Part shown: positions 45,929 to 57,144 of the stretch, in pieces
Layout: each line of letters begins with the position of its first letter
Numbering within the stretch: the stretch's first letter is position 1
Assembly: GCA_039566865.1 (NCBI GenBank)
Contig: CM076944.1
Coordinates: 14,096,501-14,160,500 of the forward strand
Direction of reading: 5' to 3'
DNA from: Aurelia coerulea
Taxonomy: Eukaryota > Cnidaria > Scyphozoa > Semaeostomeae > Ulmaridae
DNA: 64,000 nucleotides
The notes under the pieces: model-generated
Told to the model about the DNA's origin: nothing
What the model saw: the letters and a program-made list of their open reading frames with translations, nothing else
Database searches by the model: none
Position numbers and translations under genes: made by a program

Positions 45929-47040
45929 ATGGCCGCCGCACCGATCACGCACGACAGCAAGGAAACGATATGGAAAACGAAGTGAGTCAATGATGAAAAT
46001 AATTTGATACCGACTGGTTATGACAGACATGGTTCCTGCTTCCTTTGAAATTGTTTCCAGATTATAAATGATCGCCAAATTCTCGTCACAATAGTTTGGC
46101 TTAGATTAAGCTCTTTGCCTTAAAGTAAATGAACGGAGATATAGCGACATAATCTAAACATAGCACAAAAGAACGGCAGGCGCCATTAATCTTCCTTTTG
46201 TTTTCATTGATCAAGAACATCAAATACAATAGGTTATATTTAGATGGACCCAGTCCCCCTAGCTAAGTTGCTTTTTAACCCCGTTTATTTACTTTAAATT
46301 AAATTTAGTCCAAAACATCTGGCTGTGCTCCAATAGCAAAGGAGAGCCAAATTTGATTGTGATTTAATTCATAAAACAAATTGAGTTTAATTTGAATTAG
46401 TGAGATTATGGTCTTTAAATCTATTGTTAATATTTGAGCCTGGTGCTAAAATAATAATGAAATATTCCATTGTTTGTTGTCTTTTAATTCTTGCAGCTTT
46501 AACTGGACTCCTTTTATAGAAAAGAAATTTAGAAGCCAAACTAAGGGTTAGAGTTATCTGGTTTGCTTTTATTGTGTTATTAGGGTGATGGGTGTCATTT
46601 ATATTTTTGGAAACAAATTTTGTGGTAACAGTATCCATCATTCCCTCTGCTAACTAATTTGTAAAATTCGTAAAAGAAACTCATTTGTAAAACCAGGCTG
46701 TTTGGTTTCTTATAAACATCATATAAATGTTATATCAAACCACATGCTGGACAATGACCATGGTGCCATCTGGCAGGCTGCAGTTTCTTATAAGTCAATT
46801 TCTTAGTGGGGGGAGAGGAAGGGGGGTAATAGCCATAATACTTTAAATGCCCTAGGGTTAACAAGATTAATTTTGTTTTGTAACTTCTACATTAATTTGT
46901 TTATTTTATTCATACACTTTATACTATAAACTTCCACATTGTAGACCAGAGGGATATGTGGTTCTAATCCTTCTTGATGATAATTAACCCTTTACTTCCT
47001 TTATTTCAGGACCAAACAACAATTTCTTGCAGAACAGTGA
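45929..47040 (+). CDS. Putative two-exon micro-ORF captured inside a transposon
   Basis: Exon 1 (45929-45981) starts in a CpG-containing context and encodes MAAAPITHDSKETIWKT plus two bases, ending at a consensus donor GTGAGT. A CCAAT box lies about 60-70 bp upstream (about 45865). Exon 2 starts at 47010 after CTTCCTTTATTTCAG, stays in phase and adds KTKQQFLAEQ before TGA (47038-47040), for 27 residues. The good promoter-proximal codons and splice sites suggest a host first exon carried off by the element. The peptide is short and not recognised, and exon 2 may continue in other isoforms. Confidence 0.3.
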
Positions 47041-49110
47041 GGATACTGCAATGATATCCTGTATTTAACCATGAAAGGAGAGAAATGCAACATTGTAGCC
47101 TAAGAGGACCTGACTTCACTTGCTCAGAGATGAATTATACAGAATAATATTTTTAGCTTCAACCATGTTTGCAAAATCTGTTTGCAAAGACACCTTCATT
47201 GTTCAAAGATTTTTTATCACCATTGAATGTCAAAAGATATATTTGTTTAACTGAGCATATTGTGTATTTTGTTGTTTCTTTCTTAAAGTCAAACAAGAAA
47301 CTTAAAGGGAATTAACATAGCTATATCCACAAGCCGCTTTGAATAGGATATAAACACCACCATTGTTTCTTTTGCCACACAATTATATAGCTTGAATATA
47401 GATTATATTTTTAATTGGGCCTAGGCCAACTATGTTGATTCCCTTCAAGGCAGTTGGTACACTAACACTATTTTCTTGCTTTAGATTACTGTAGGGCTCT
47501 TTAGGTATTTTCTTGCTTTTGATCAGGGCTATTTAGGAATTCAACAAGCCAAAAGTTCTTATCTGCAATTAGAGACTTCTTACGAATTTGTGGAAAATCT
47601 TTGATGTTAAAGTACATCACAACTTCACTGTATAAAAAGAAAAGACTAGTTTTCCCGTGATGCAGCACTCATTTCTGACGATGCACATGAACATTACAGT
47701 GTGATTTTGGAAATCATAAAAATCATGTGTTGAAAAGCTGATGGCACAACTCTGTGCAAAACATGTGGTGATACTACGAATCTGACTCTTTCTCATAACG
47801 GAGATTTTTAGAAATTTCTTAATCGTTTCCTCCAAAAATCTCTGCAACTTTGAATCTCTGTGCCTCTGATTACATTTTCAAGTATTTTACAGCCAACCTC
47901 TTACTCAAATTGGGATTTAGTCTCAAGCGATAGTGATATAAAAACAGTCGGGTATACCTCCAAGTAATCATTTCTTTCTCTGGTCCACCTCATCTTTTAA
48001 GGCCTAGCACCGCCCCTGGGACTCTAATCTTTAAAAGGCAACCAAAACTATTCTATCTATTTTGAAATGGTTTTGGATCAAATTTGTGTTGAATTTGTGC
48101 ATTTGACTTGCAAAATTGTATGTTCATTCTGAAAATACGAGATAAGAGCACAGGGGTCCTATGACAAATTTTAGTGTGCTACGAGCCTTTCAAAATGGTA
48201 CAATTAGTTGCACCACTTTGTGTGTGAAAATAAGACCCTTGGCTATACTAATTTTTTGACAAAAAACTATCGAAACTTGAGGTTTTTTAGACAATCTTTT
48301 AGCTATCCTGAAAAAGAATCTGGATTGAACAATATTCCAATGTACTTTAAACAATTTTAAGAAACTTCAGTACAGGCCCAAGTTATTAGTTTCTTACAAA
48401 CAAATATGTGCAGAAACAAAATGGCTCTCTGGAGGCAATGGTCTTATGTTGTTTTACCGAAAATGCACAAACTGGAAAAAAGTCGTTTGCCTCTGGGAGC
48501 CCGAATTTTAACCGACTCGAAAACACAACCCGCTTCGAAATATCCATCTTGCTATTCAAAAAGAAACTAAAACTATGAATCCCTTTGTAGATGTCCAAGG
48601 AAAACGTATTTAACTCTCATAAATTCTTATCCTTTAATTGTACATTGTTAAACTACTTTCATTTTATTCTACTTTTTACCTTAATTTTGACTACTGTACA
48701 ACGATTGTCAATAGGTATGATTACAACCGATAACAGATAGTTTTACGCCTGAACAAGTTAACCTGTCAAAATACTAGTTATTATTATTAGTTGAAAATAG
48801 CTGTTTAAGTGAGTGCAGCTCAGAAGAGAAGTATAAGATAATTCTAGTTTTTCCGCCAACGTTGAGAGGGAAGGGGGGGGGTGCTCACTACCATTCAACT
48901 CGCAAGGGAGGATTCGAGTTGAAGAGCAACTCCCGAGCAACTCCAAAAATAGGCAACTGTTTGTATATTTCAAGACATCTTAGCATGACCCAAATTGATG
49001 ATACCACTCTCAGTTAAAATGAAATATTTCACTCTGGCGCTCAGACTGTAGACGTGCGGCAACATTTGTTCCTGCCCTGTATGTATCCGGGATGTAGATG
49101 CGTGGCTGCA
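47041..49110. other. Interior of the nested element, largely unassigned
   Basis: No protein domain recognised. TTTCTTA/TAAGAAA words are scattered (for example 47275-47310, 48360-48410). 48805-48930 is the repeat shared with 35860-35990 and contains a G9 run. Confidence 0.35.
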
Positions 49111-49119
49111 TCTAATGTT

Positions 49120-49533
49120 CACGGGGGGGGGGGGGGGGGTTCTTGGCCAAATTTTGGGTAGGGGTCTGCCGCGAGCATATTCAAAATGGTACCGTAGGCT
49201 AGACTAATCCTTACAAAAATGGTACCCTTGGCTAGACCAATTTGACCATTCTTTGACCAATTTTTACGAAAATAGTACCCTTAGCTAGACCAATTTTGCG
49301 CAATTTTGACCATTTCCTGGACCAATATTGTCAAATTTGTACCAAATATGATATCATGACCGTTCGCTAGACCAATATTGTCAAAAATGATACCCTTGGC
49401 TAGACCGTTGTAGGCCAAAATTGCAAAAAAGTATACCCTTGGCTAGACTAGAAGTCCGAAAAAGTATACCCTTGCTCGCGGCACATCCCCATTTTATTTT
49501 TACTATGGAAGAACCCCCCCCCCCCCCCCTCTG
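49120..49533. mobile_element. hAT-type G-run MITE with internal tandem repeats
   Basis: CTAATGTT is duplicated at 49112-49119 and 49534-49541 (8 bp). The right end read inward is CAGAGGGGGGGGG and the left is CACGGGGGGGG, close to the CAGRG start typical of hAT elements. The inner ends pair as GGTTCTT/AAGAACC. The interior is 7-8 degenerate repeats of about 35-40 bp built on TACCCTTGGCTAGACCAATT. No ORF. Confidence 0.85.
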
Positions 49534-50189
49534 CTAATGTTATGCTCTGATAATCATTAATCGTGGAGCTACAATTGTTTGATTGCTTAACAGCAGCTGT
49601 TACAAGTATTTTTATGTAATAAACTAAGGTCTGGTGCTGGTGCTACCAAAAGTTTCTATTGTGTTTCTTATATTTTTAATGCTGGAAGTGTATAGTAAGT
49701 TTAGCTTTGTCAAGAAGGCTCCCAATACAAAGTAAGATCTCAAAACAAGTAAATAACATAATTCGCACTCATAATAATGTCCAAACAGTTGCTATAACTT
49801 TACAGTGTCAAAAAGATTTTGAGCGCGCTGGGAAAATTAAAACTGCAAATTACAAAAGTTTTTTAGCTTTTAAAATGTAGGTGTAGGATCGTTCCTTAGC
49901 TTTCGAAAAATTGAGCCTATTTCTTAACAAAAGAAGTACGTGTATTGTCTCTGATATGTCTTGTTTTAGCAGTAAAAGCTTCTTAATTAGTTTCTTATTT
50001 TTTGGAGTCTAAAATTGCGTTATGGTTCGAAGTTGAGCTTTCTTATCGATAAAAGGCTTGCATTTTGCATTTATATTGTCATCACGAGTAATCCATGCAC
50101 TGTAAGGCAAAAGTTACAATAACGCAATGCCGCGCAAACCGTAATCTACCGACTCTTATTCTAGAAATGAAATTTCAGAGTTTCTTTAT

Positions 50190-51167
50190 CGTTTTTGAAC
50201 GTAGTACTAGAGTTTCTTAAATGTTTGGTCTGTCTAGCTTACATGTATTTTTTTGTAAGAAACTAAAAATTTTGCTCAGTACTGAAAGTTTCTTAAAATT
50301 ATCAGATTTTCAGTACTCAGAATTTCTTACGAGTTTCTTAAAGGCTCTGTAACAATCTTCATGTCCATTACCTATGTATGATACAGGAAACGAGTAAAAA
50401 CACAGTAAAATATGTTAAGGACTTCCTCTATCAAAATAAATAGGAGTTTCTTAATTTTTTGGCGATCTGAGAGTTGAGTTTCTAATGGGCAGTTTCTTAT
50501 AAAAATATACGTGTAGCTTAGTCATAGTCTGTCTAAAAATCAGATGTCATATGAGATTTGCGATGACGCAAAATTACTCAGGAGCAACAGAAGAATTGTT
50601 TTTAATTCGTGGGTATTTCACGAGAGAAGTAATTTTAAACAGATTTTAGAGCCTCTTCATATGGAGACAGTTTCTCCGACATTTCCATTTTCCCGTGCTC
50701 CATTCCCCATTGTGTGTTTGCGTGTTTGTCAGTAATGCTTTACAATTGCAGGGATTATCATGTTTTACAATTTGACATAATTACACGTATTTTTTCTTAT
50801 AAGAAACTGCTTATAAGAAACTCAATTCTCAGATCGCCAAAAAATTAAGAAACTCCAGTACTGGGAAAATATAAGCTAAGAAATTATTTATTTTGATAAA
50901 GGAAATCCTCGACATGTTTTTACTTTACTTTCACTTGTTTCCTGTATCATATTACTCGTAAGGTACTTGAGTAATGTCTAAACATTGGAAAGGCTTAAAA
51001 AACCTTGTTTTGAAATGTTCACGAGGGCACAGGTTGTGAACATGAAGATTGTTATGGAACATCTAAGAAACTCGTAAGAAGCTCTGAGTACTCAAAATCT
51101 GATAATTTTAAGAAACTTCCAGTACTGGCCCAAATTCTTAGTTCTTATTTAAAAAATACTTGTATTC
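50190..51167. repeat. Inverted pair of TTTCTTA-rich repeats
   Basis: Copy 2 (50190-50520, plus) and copy 3 (50785-51167, minus) are near mirror images separated by about 265 bp. The transcript could fold into a long hairpin. Copy 3 interrupts a partial TA-type MITE: flanking sequence 50700-50784 and 51168-51364 is continuous in the relative at 20650-20923. Confidence 0.75.
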
Positions 51168-51364
51168 ACTATTGTTAATGCAGCAGCTCTGGTTTTGACA
51201 TGGGGACAATTTTAAAGTTTGCTAAATTCCCAAAAATACTCGAAAATCTATCAAAATTTAATCTAATTATTGCAAATTTGAATAAGAATAATCTTTGGAT
51301 AATGAGTATCAAACAGTTTGCATTAGAATTTTTCAAATCTGTTGCATTTTTTTTGGGCACCCGG
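51168..51364. mobile_element. Right half of a TA-type MITE
   Basis: Matches 20720-20923 (GTTAATGCAGCAGCTCTGGT, TTTTTCAAATCTGTTGC) and ends GGGCACCCGG followed by TA at 51365-51366. The left counterpart is missing. Confidence 0.75.
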
Positions 51365-51449
51365 TACGTATTATGACTAAAGTACCCGCGGTACGATGAA
51401 ACTCGAAAACACAGCAAAATTTATTGTTGACTTTGTTGGCCAGTGTATT

Positions 51450-51735
51450 GTGCACTCCGTTACGCTCGTTACACTTTTTACAGGGGTGTGGGTGTCTGTA
51501 GACTGGCTATATGTGCTCCGTTACACTCGTTACGCTCGTTACGCTCGTTTCACTTTTTACAGGGGTGTGGGTGTCTGTAGACTGGCTATATGTGCTCCGT
51601 TACCTCCGTTACACTTGTTACGCTGTTACAGGGGGTGTGGGTGTCTAAGGTTAGTGTAGGGATGGCTTGGTACAGTTGTTACACTCGTTACACTTGTTAC
51701 GCTGTTACAGGGGGTGTGGGTGTCCGAGGTAGTGC
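51450..51735. repeat. Minisatellite with CGTTACACT core
   Basis: Four irregular units each combine CGTTACNCTCGTTAC words with CAGGGGTGTGGGTGTC, two of them followed by TGTAGACTGGCTATATGTGC. Unit length varies from about 65 to 115 bp because the CGTTAC words expand independently. Confidence 0.85.
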
Positions 51736-53322
51736 AACATTACTGCCAGAAATACACCAAAGAAACGTTGCTACTGCTAACAAAAGTGCATTACTACAGC
51801 AGACACGTGCATTTTAGTTGATAAGTTGTTCTATTGTCATGCAAATTAGAATTTTTGAATGAGCCAATCACAACCCTCGTTACAAAACTTCTACATGACC
51901 CAAGAAGTCCTCCATGCTCAACTAACTTATCTTACCAAGTAACATGAGATCAGGCTCACCGTAAAAAAAAATGAGAAGGGAAGGAAACCGAAAGATGATT
52001 CGTGACAATTCATGACGATACTTGACGATTGGAGCAGGAAGTCACCTACTTTTGGAGGATTAATACTTTGCATATAACGTACGTTTTATGGAAGGTTGGT
52101 ATTTTACCATTTTCAAAGATTTTTGGTCTGTAATTTACATTTATTCAGAACATGAAGCGTCTCGTCCTCGGCTCGTCTCGCTCTCTCGCCCTGAAACGAT
52201 TGGTGGATGCGGGGGTGGGGAGAAGGGGGCTGCAATGTCCGCCGATTCAGAAAGTTGATGATGAAAATTGATTTTCAAACATTTGAAAACCCTTTTCTGA
52301 AATTATCTTTCATCTAATGGCAGGACAAATTAAAGTCACACTGTTGTTTTTGATCGAGAAGTGTGATTTGTTGGGTTTGGACATATCGTCGGAGGGGTGT
52401 GGAAGACGTGCAAAAATGGGAGTCAAGAGCGAACGATCGCGCGAAGAGCAGAAAACGCAGAGCTTAGTGCCAATAAAAACATATCTGAAATTTATCTTTC
52501 TATACGTGTGCAAAAAAGTTTGAGTTTTTGCGAAAGCATAATTTCGTCGCGAGGAAAAAACGAAGGTGTGGTTTTCCCCACAGCAAACCCCTCCTTCCGC
52601 CATTATCATCAGATCACGTGATGGAACTAGAGCTTCCTTGTGATTCTTATTTTGAAGTTTTTGCTTCGTAACACTGATATTTTTGCTGATGTCAGCATTT
52701 ATTTATTTTGTACGCAAAAAAGAGCGACTTTTGTCTAAAAATGATCATAAATTACTTTAAAAAACAGCAAAATTGCTAAATGTACATCAAAGGACCTGCA
52801 GCATCATACGATGTCAAAAATCAATAAACTATATATCAAATGAAAGCTTGTTTCAAGATGAGTTCAACAATGCTTGTCTCATTGTCATAGAGCTATGACT
52901 TAAAACGTATTGATTTTGAAGAGCACTCAATTTAAGTCCTGTTGACCCCCGGAATCAGTGTCAAAATTTTTTGAAATTGACACGAAAGGATGTCTCATAG
53001 ATAGAAACTAAAAGTCACAAGAAAGCTACACTATTCTAGAGACACTCAACGAGCTGTCAGGAAAATTTTACCAGGGGGGGCACTTTGTCCCCCCCCCCTC
53101 CTAGTCTGGATAGGGTTAAGGGCGTCTGGTTTCAGCTTTCGCACAAAATTGAACATTAAAAGCTTGCAACTCCGTGAATTCTAAGCGAATTCGCAAGATT
53201 CTGGCGTCTAGTATTAATTCAAAATCCTATAAACAGGTTTGTCTAACCAGGATCCTGTACATTTTATCGTTATTTTTTAACATTTAATCAAACGTCGAAC
53301 AATTTTCCTGGGACACCCTGTA

Positions 53323-54933
53323 ATTTTAGCAATCCTATTTATGTGAGTTGGATGAGAAGAATTCAACGAGCATTAACCTTTCCCCTTTCTTTGTGGGCGA
53401 TAATGGCAATGTTCAATTTTGGCTGCAAATGAGTTTTGCAGTGGCTTTTCTTAAACACTGAGGGAATCAAAGCTTGCAAGTAATTGATAGCTCATGGCAA
53501 AATATTTCAATGCTCAGATTCGATTTAACGAAGTTATTGACATGTTTTGCAGAAGCTTCCCTCTTGGTTATGTTGCAAAGCTAACAATTCAGAGTTTTCT
53601 CTCGAAATTTGTCATGTCTTCTGCTTATAAAATTACCAATTACAACATGTAGATTCTTTGCTCGATTCTGAGTGTAGATTTTGTCAAAGTTACAAATTGA
53701 TTACTCTTGGAACTTATTTTTGATATATTCTTAAACCCCCACACAGCTTGGGTTTCTCTGTTTGCTCGACCATTTCTTGGCATCGTCTAAAATGGCATAC
53801 AGTAGAAGCAAGACCTGTGGCCCTAGGATCCAACGGTAGTTATTACCAAACGCTTACTTTGCAGAGCGTACGATTTCAGTAACAAACGGGGAGACTGGCT
53901 GACGGCCAAAACCAAAATAACGCGCTTGATTAACATTAAACAAACAGGTAAGCACCTTTGGAAAGTGGATATCTTAATACAGTTATTAATAAGTGATGGC
54001 AAAAACATTGCGCTGTAGCATTTTTATGGGCGAATGAAAAGAAGTTTTGACATTCTACCTACAACTACACTCAGTAATTATGAGGTGTCCTTCTCCTATA
54101 GACCTTTTTTACTGTACATCCAAGGTAAATTATCAGATATTGTTAAAAATCTCTCCGCAGGAGCTAGGAATGTTGAAGCGTGAACGAAGTGAGCGCTCAA
54201 TTTCCAAGCATTGATATACATTTCTCTGCCTGAAGGTGGCACCTGCCTCAACCACCTTCCACTGTCTGGTCTATTAGAGATCAGTTGCCAAAATCAAGAA
54301 AACGCAAACAGAAGCCCCCATTAAAGCCTTTCCGCAAAATGAACTAAAACCATTTGCTGTGAAAGATTGCATATAAATGTTACACAACAGTTCTATAGCT
54401 TCAAAAATAGATGTTTCATTCTTCAACTGAAAGACAAAGAGAACAATAAATTAAAGATCACATTGCAGAATTGGGGCTTGTGTTTGTGTACTCGAATGGG
54501 ACTCGAATTTTTTGTGTTGCAAGGGCGCTCTTCAGTCATGAATAAGTTTGCTTTGAATTTGACAGTCAAGACTTGCATTGTGTTATTACTCCTCCACCCA
54601 AAATATGCCGGTTTAGGTCTTTAATTTGAAACAGAATCACATATTTGACCTTCCGAGTACGTTGCAGTGCTATATCCCTCATAGCTGCGAAGAAAAGAGA
54701 GGAAAAACGCCTATCTATAAAAAGCCTACTGCAAACCACCCATCCAAAATAGGGATTTCTGTAGTATCTTTATCATGTCTTGTTCATTCTTTTACATCAT
54801 TACAATATCTTCCTGTTAGAGATAATCTTGTTTTCAATTCGCCCAGACTTCCAGTTGGGAAGATAAAATTCGCCTGAAAGGGGCCTGCACATCGTAATCA
54901 TTTTATCTTTTGAGAGGATTCTCGTGTAATGAC
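53323..54933. other. Mostly unassigned; one dispersed repeat
   Basis: 54124-54216 is the inverted relative of 27250-27350. No gene recognised elsewhere; ORFs at 54367-54877 lack motifs. Confidence 0.4.
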
Positions 54934-54935
54934 TA

Positions 54936-56333
54936 CTGGGTGTCCCAAAAAACATGATCGCTGTTTGAGTGGCTTCTGCGGAGCAGCCATAAATCCAATT
55001 TTTCTGTTTTTAATTTTATTGACAGAAGAGACTTCGAATTAAAGATTGACACCAAGTTTGAGTAAATCTGATCACTAGTTGTTGATTTATGGAGCAAGAA
55101 AGCTAAAATTATTGGCTGCCTCAAAACCAGAGGATTCATTATTCTCCATTGCGTTAAAATCAACAAAATTGATTGAAAAAAACATACCTAGCCCTGTTTT
55201 CTGATGTTCATACGTGAGACACATAGTCAAACATTGAATTTTGTGACAACCAAAAATATTGGACATATCTAGGGTCACTAGGTATAGAAAATCCTGACAT
55301 AGATTCAACTTCGTGGTTGGAGAAAGAGAAAAATAGTAAGATATTATCCCTCCCCAACTTAGCCAGGTTAGAATACCAATGGGTTCAAAATTTAAGACTC
55401 AAAGAATCAATTCAAAACAAATAAGAGGACTGTATAAATTCTTGGCTCACTTCTCAATCGCAGTCAATAACTAAGCATCACAGCATATCATATCAATAAG
55501 CATCTAAATTCTCAACGCAAGCGAAAAACAATGAAACGAAGTCACCTGGATGTCTCTTCACGGCGAATCACGGCTTCACAATACACGAACTATCACGATA
55601 CCAAAATACGATTATTCTTATTCAACGAGATAATATTCTTGAGATGTTCATAGATACTTCAATTCTTGAGAGTTCAATTCTTTAGAGTTCAAATTCTTCA
55701 GAGTTCAATTCTTGAGAGTTCACTTCTTTAGAGTTCAAATTTCAACCATTCCATTTACCATCACATACAAAACTTGAGAGCAAACCCAACTCGTGACGAC
55801 TCGTGGAAAACCTTCCTTCCTTCTCAAAGACTTCAACAACAACAACAGCAAAATAAAAAACAAAAGGGAGGCAGCGCACACATTTCCCTACACTAGGAAA
55901 GGAAATGTGCAACACAAGTGCTTCAGGCCATGGCATGCGTCCATCAGATATTTTGCTTCTCAAAAGTGATAAAGTCGTTTTAAACCAACAATATTGCGCC
56001 CAGCATGCTGCTTGGTCGATATTCTTGAAGATAATGGTCATTAATTACTCCCAAATGCGTTTCCTGGCACAACTGTAAAGTTTAAGTTCATTTAATGTTA
56101 AAATTCAAGTTATGAGGTTAAGTACGGAGATGAAATCCTCTGGTTTTGAAGCAACCAGTGATTGTGACTTTCTTTCTCAATAAATTAGCAACCACTTGTC
56201 CTATTTACACCAACTCGGTGCCAAATTCTAAGTTGAAGTTTCTTCTATTCACAAATCTGAACAACAGAAAAGTTTGATTTATGGCTCCTCCACAGTAGTC
56301 ATTCAAATAGCGCACATGTTTTTGGGACACCCT
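54936..56333. mobile_element. TA-flanked MITE, 1.4 kb
   Basis: Left end CTGGGTGTCCCAAAAAACATG after TA (54934-54935); right end inverse GGGACACCC with TA at 56334-56335. The arms share GGCTNCTNCGGAG, ATAAATC, GAAGNNACTTNGAATTA and AACCAGAGGATT. The interior holds a 21-bp tandem array and no gene. Confidence 0.8.
55660..55745. repeat. Short tandem repeat, unit about 21 bp
   Basis: Four to five copies of a unit resembling GAGTTCAATTCTTGA with alternating CTTTAGAGTTCAAA variants. Confidence 0.8.
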
Positions 56334-56335
56334 TA

Positions 56336-57066
56336 GTTAATCAATTTTCCGAAAAATCTTCCTACTGCGGTTAATTCTTAATCTGATGCGTTTTTTTTTC
56401 AAATAAAGCCCACTTTTTCTGGTCCATGAGCTTTGTCGAGAAAGATGCAAGTCTTATTTATACTTTGTTGTGTATTTTTTTAATCCAATAAAAAGTTACA
56501 ATGACTTATTTAATTACTATTTGCACTGCTTACAAAATTTATAACGATAAAACGATACCCGAGGGAGCAAAAGCTATGTCTTCCCTGCGGCCATAACATA
56601 AAGTTAAAACTACTGATAAATGCGAAGCAATAAAGAAAACCCAACAATACACATGACTACTCTACAATAAAACAAAATCCTCCTTGCAAGTTGCAGCAGT
56701 TAATTATTAGTAGCAGAATTTTATTCAAAACGTTGTATTGCATACATGTATTTCAAAGTTGCCTTAAGAATTTCTGTATCTTGTTGTGTCTCATGGCCTC
56801 TCCCCGTGTTAATTCAGATTTAGGTTCAAATCATGCAATTAGATACAGACGAGTGCACACAAATGCAGTAAACGACTTGTTTAATCAACAAATGTGCAAT
56901 CAAAGCACGCTATTTTCAGAATCAGTCCATTATCCTATTGTCTAAAACCGTCCAAGGCTAAAAGAAATCGTTTACCGTCATGTAATCAGTGGCCTTTATT
57001 GTACAACGTGCAGGTCTCAATTTACTAAGATAATGCAACCAAGAATGGGATACAGGTGGGATCCTT
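56336..57066. other. Unassigned sequence upstream of the YbaY/YscW-like gene
   Basis: Contains a degenerate copy of the ACGATACC...GAGNAAAAGCTATG repeat near 56545-56590. The promoter and 5' UTR of the gene at 57145 presumably lie here; no TATA box is convincing. Confidence 0.35.
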
Positions 57067-57144
57067 TTGTTCGTGCGCACTACTAACAAAACCACATCGT
57101 TCTATCATAACATGGATAGCAAATGCATATCGAGAAGGGAAAAA

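Larger units (their letters stand above)
45751..51894. mobile_element. 6.1-kb element with ~36-bp terminal inverted repeats
   Basis: The left end GTAGAAGTTTTTGTAACAAG...GATTGGCT (45751-45787) is the inverse of AGCCAATCACAACCCTCGTTACAAAACTTCTAC (51862-51894; a few mismatches). No clear target duplication. It encloses a CpG-richer putative promoter and exon at 45840-45981, a second putative exon at 47010, a G-run hAT-type element, TTTCTTA repeats and a minisatellite. No transposase ORF was found. Confidence 0.7.
44633..52634. mobile_element. 8.0-kb insertion with 9-bp target duplication
   Basis: TCCTTGTGA is duplicated at 44624-44632 and 52635-52643, and the empty site is visible in the 62010-62875 copy. 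Long inverted repeats lie near both ends: 44633-44790 against 52235-52382 (shared GTTTGGACATA, TTGATCGAGAAGTGTGATTTG and CCGATTC words). About 250 bp at the right end has no counterpart at the left. A 9-bp duplication with long inverted repeats fits Mutator-like elements, but no transposase is visible. Confidence 0.65.
44375..53115. mobile_element. TTAA-type MITE split by an 8-kb insertion
   Basis: Left flank TTGA (mutated TTAA) at 44371-44374, right TTAA at 53116-53119. The two halves, 44375-44632 and 52644-53115, align with the intact 866-bp copy at 62010-62875. Shared words include GGCAAACAAGATNATGT, GATTAAGT-CTGACGTCAGCAAATGTTGCT and TTTATTTATTTTGTACG. The left half has lost its G-run hairpin; the right half retains one (about 53071-53099). 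Confidence 0.85.
43330..53320. mobile_element. Outer shell of a five-level nested transposon complex
   Basis: The left end CAGGGTGTCCCAAAAAAGTT (after TA 43328-43329) pairs with the right end ending GGGACACCCTG (before TA 53321-53322). The arms are inverted: GTTTGATTAAAT at 43352 matches ATTTAATCAAAC at 53282, and GCGAAAGTTGAAACCAGACG (43501) matches the reverse complement of about 53125-53145. The shell itself is only about 1.3 kb; the rest is a later insertion at about 44371-53119. A degenerate plus-strand frame at 43842-44345 lies in the left part. Confidence 0.8.

Noticed and set aside
51396..51817. ORFs of 75-87 codons over the CGTTAC minisatellite
   Set aside because: Repeat translation, different frames in successive units, no domain.
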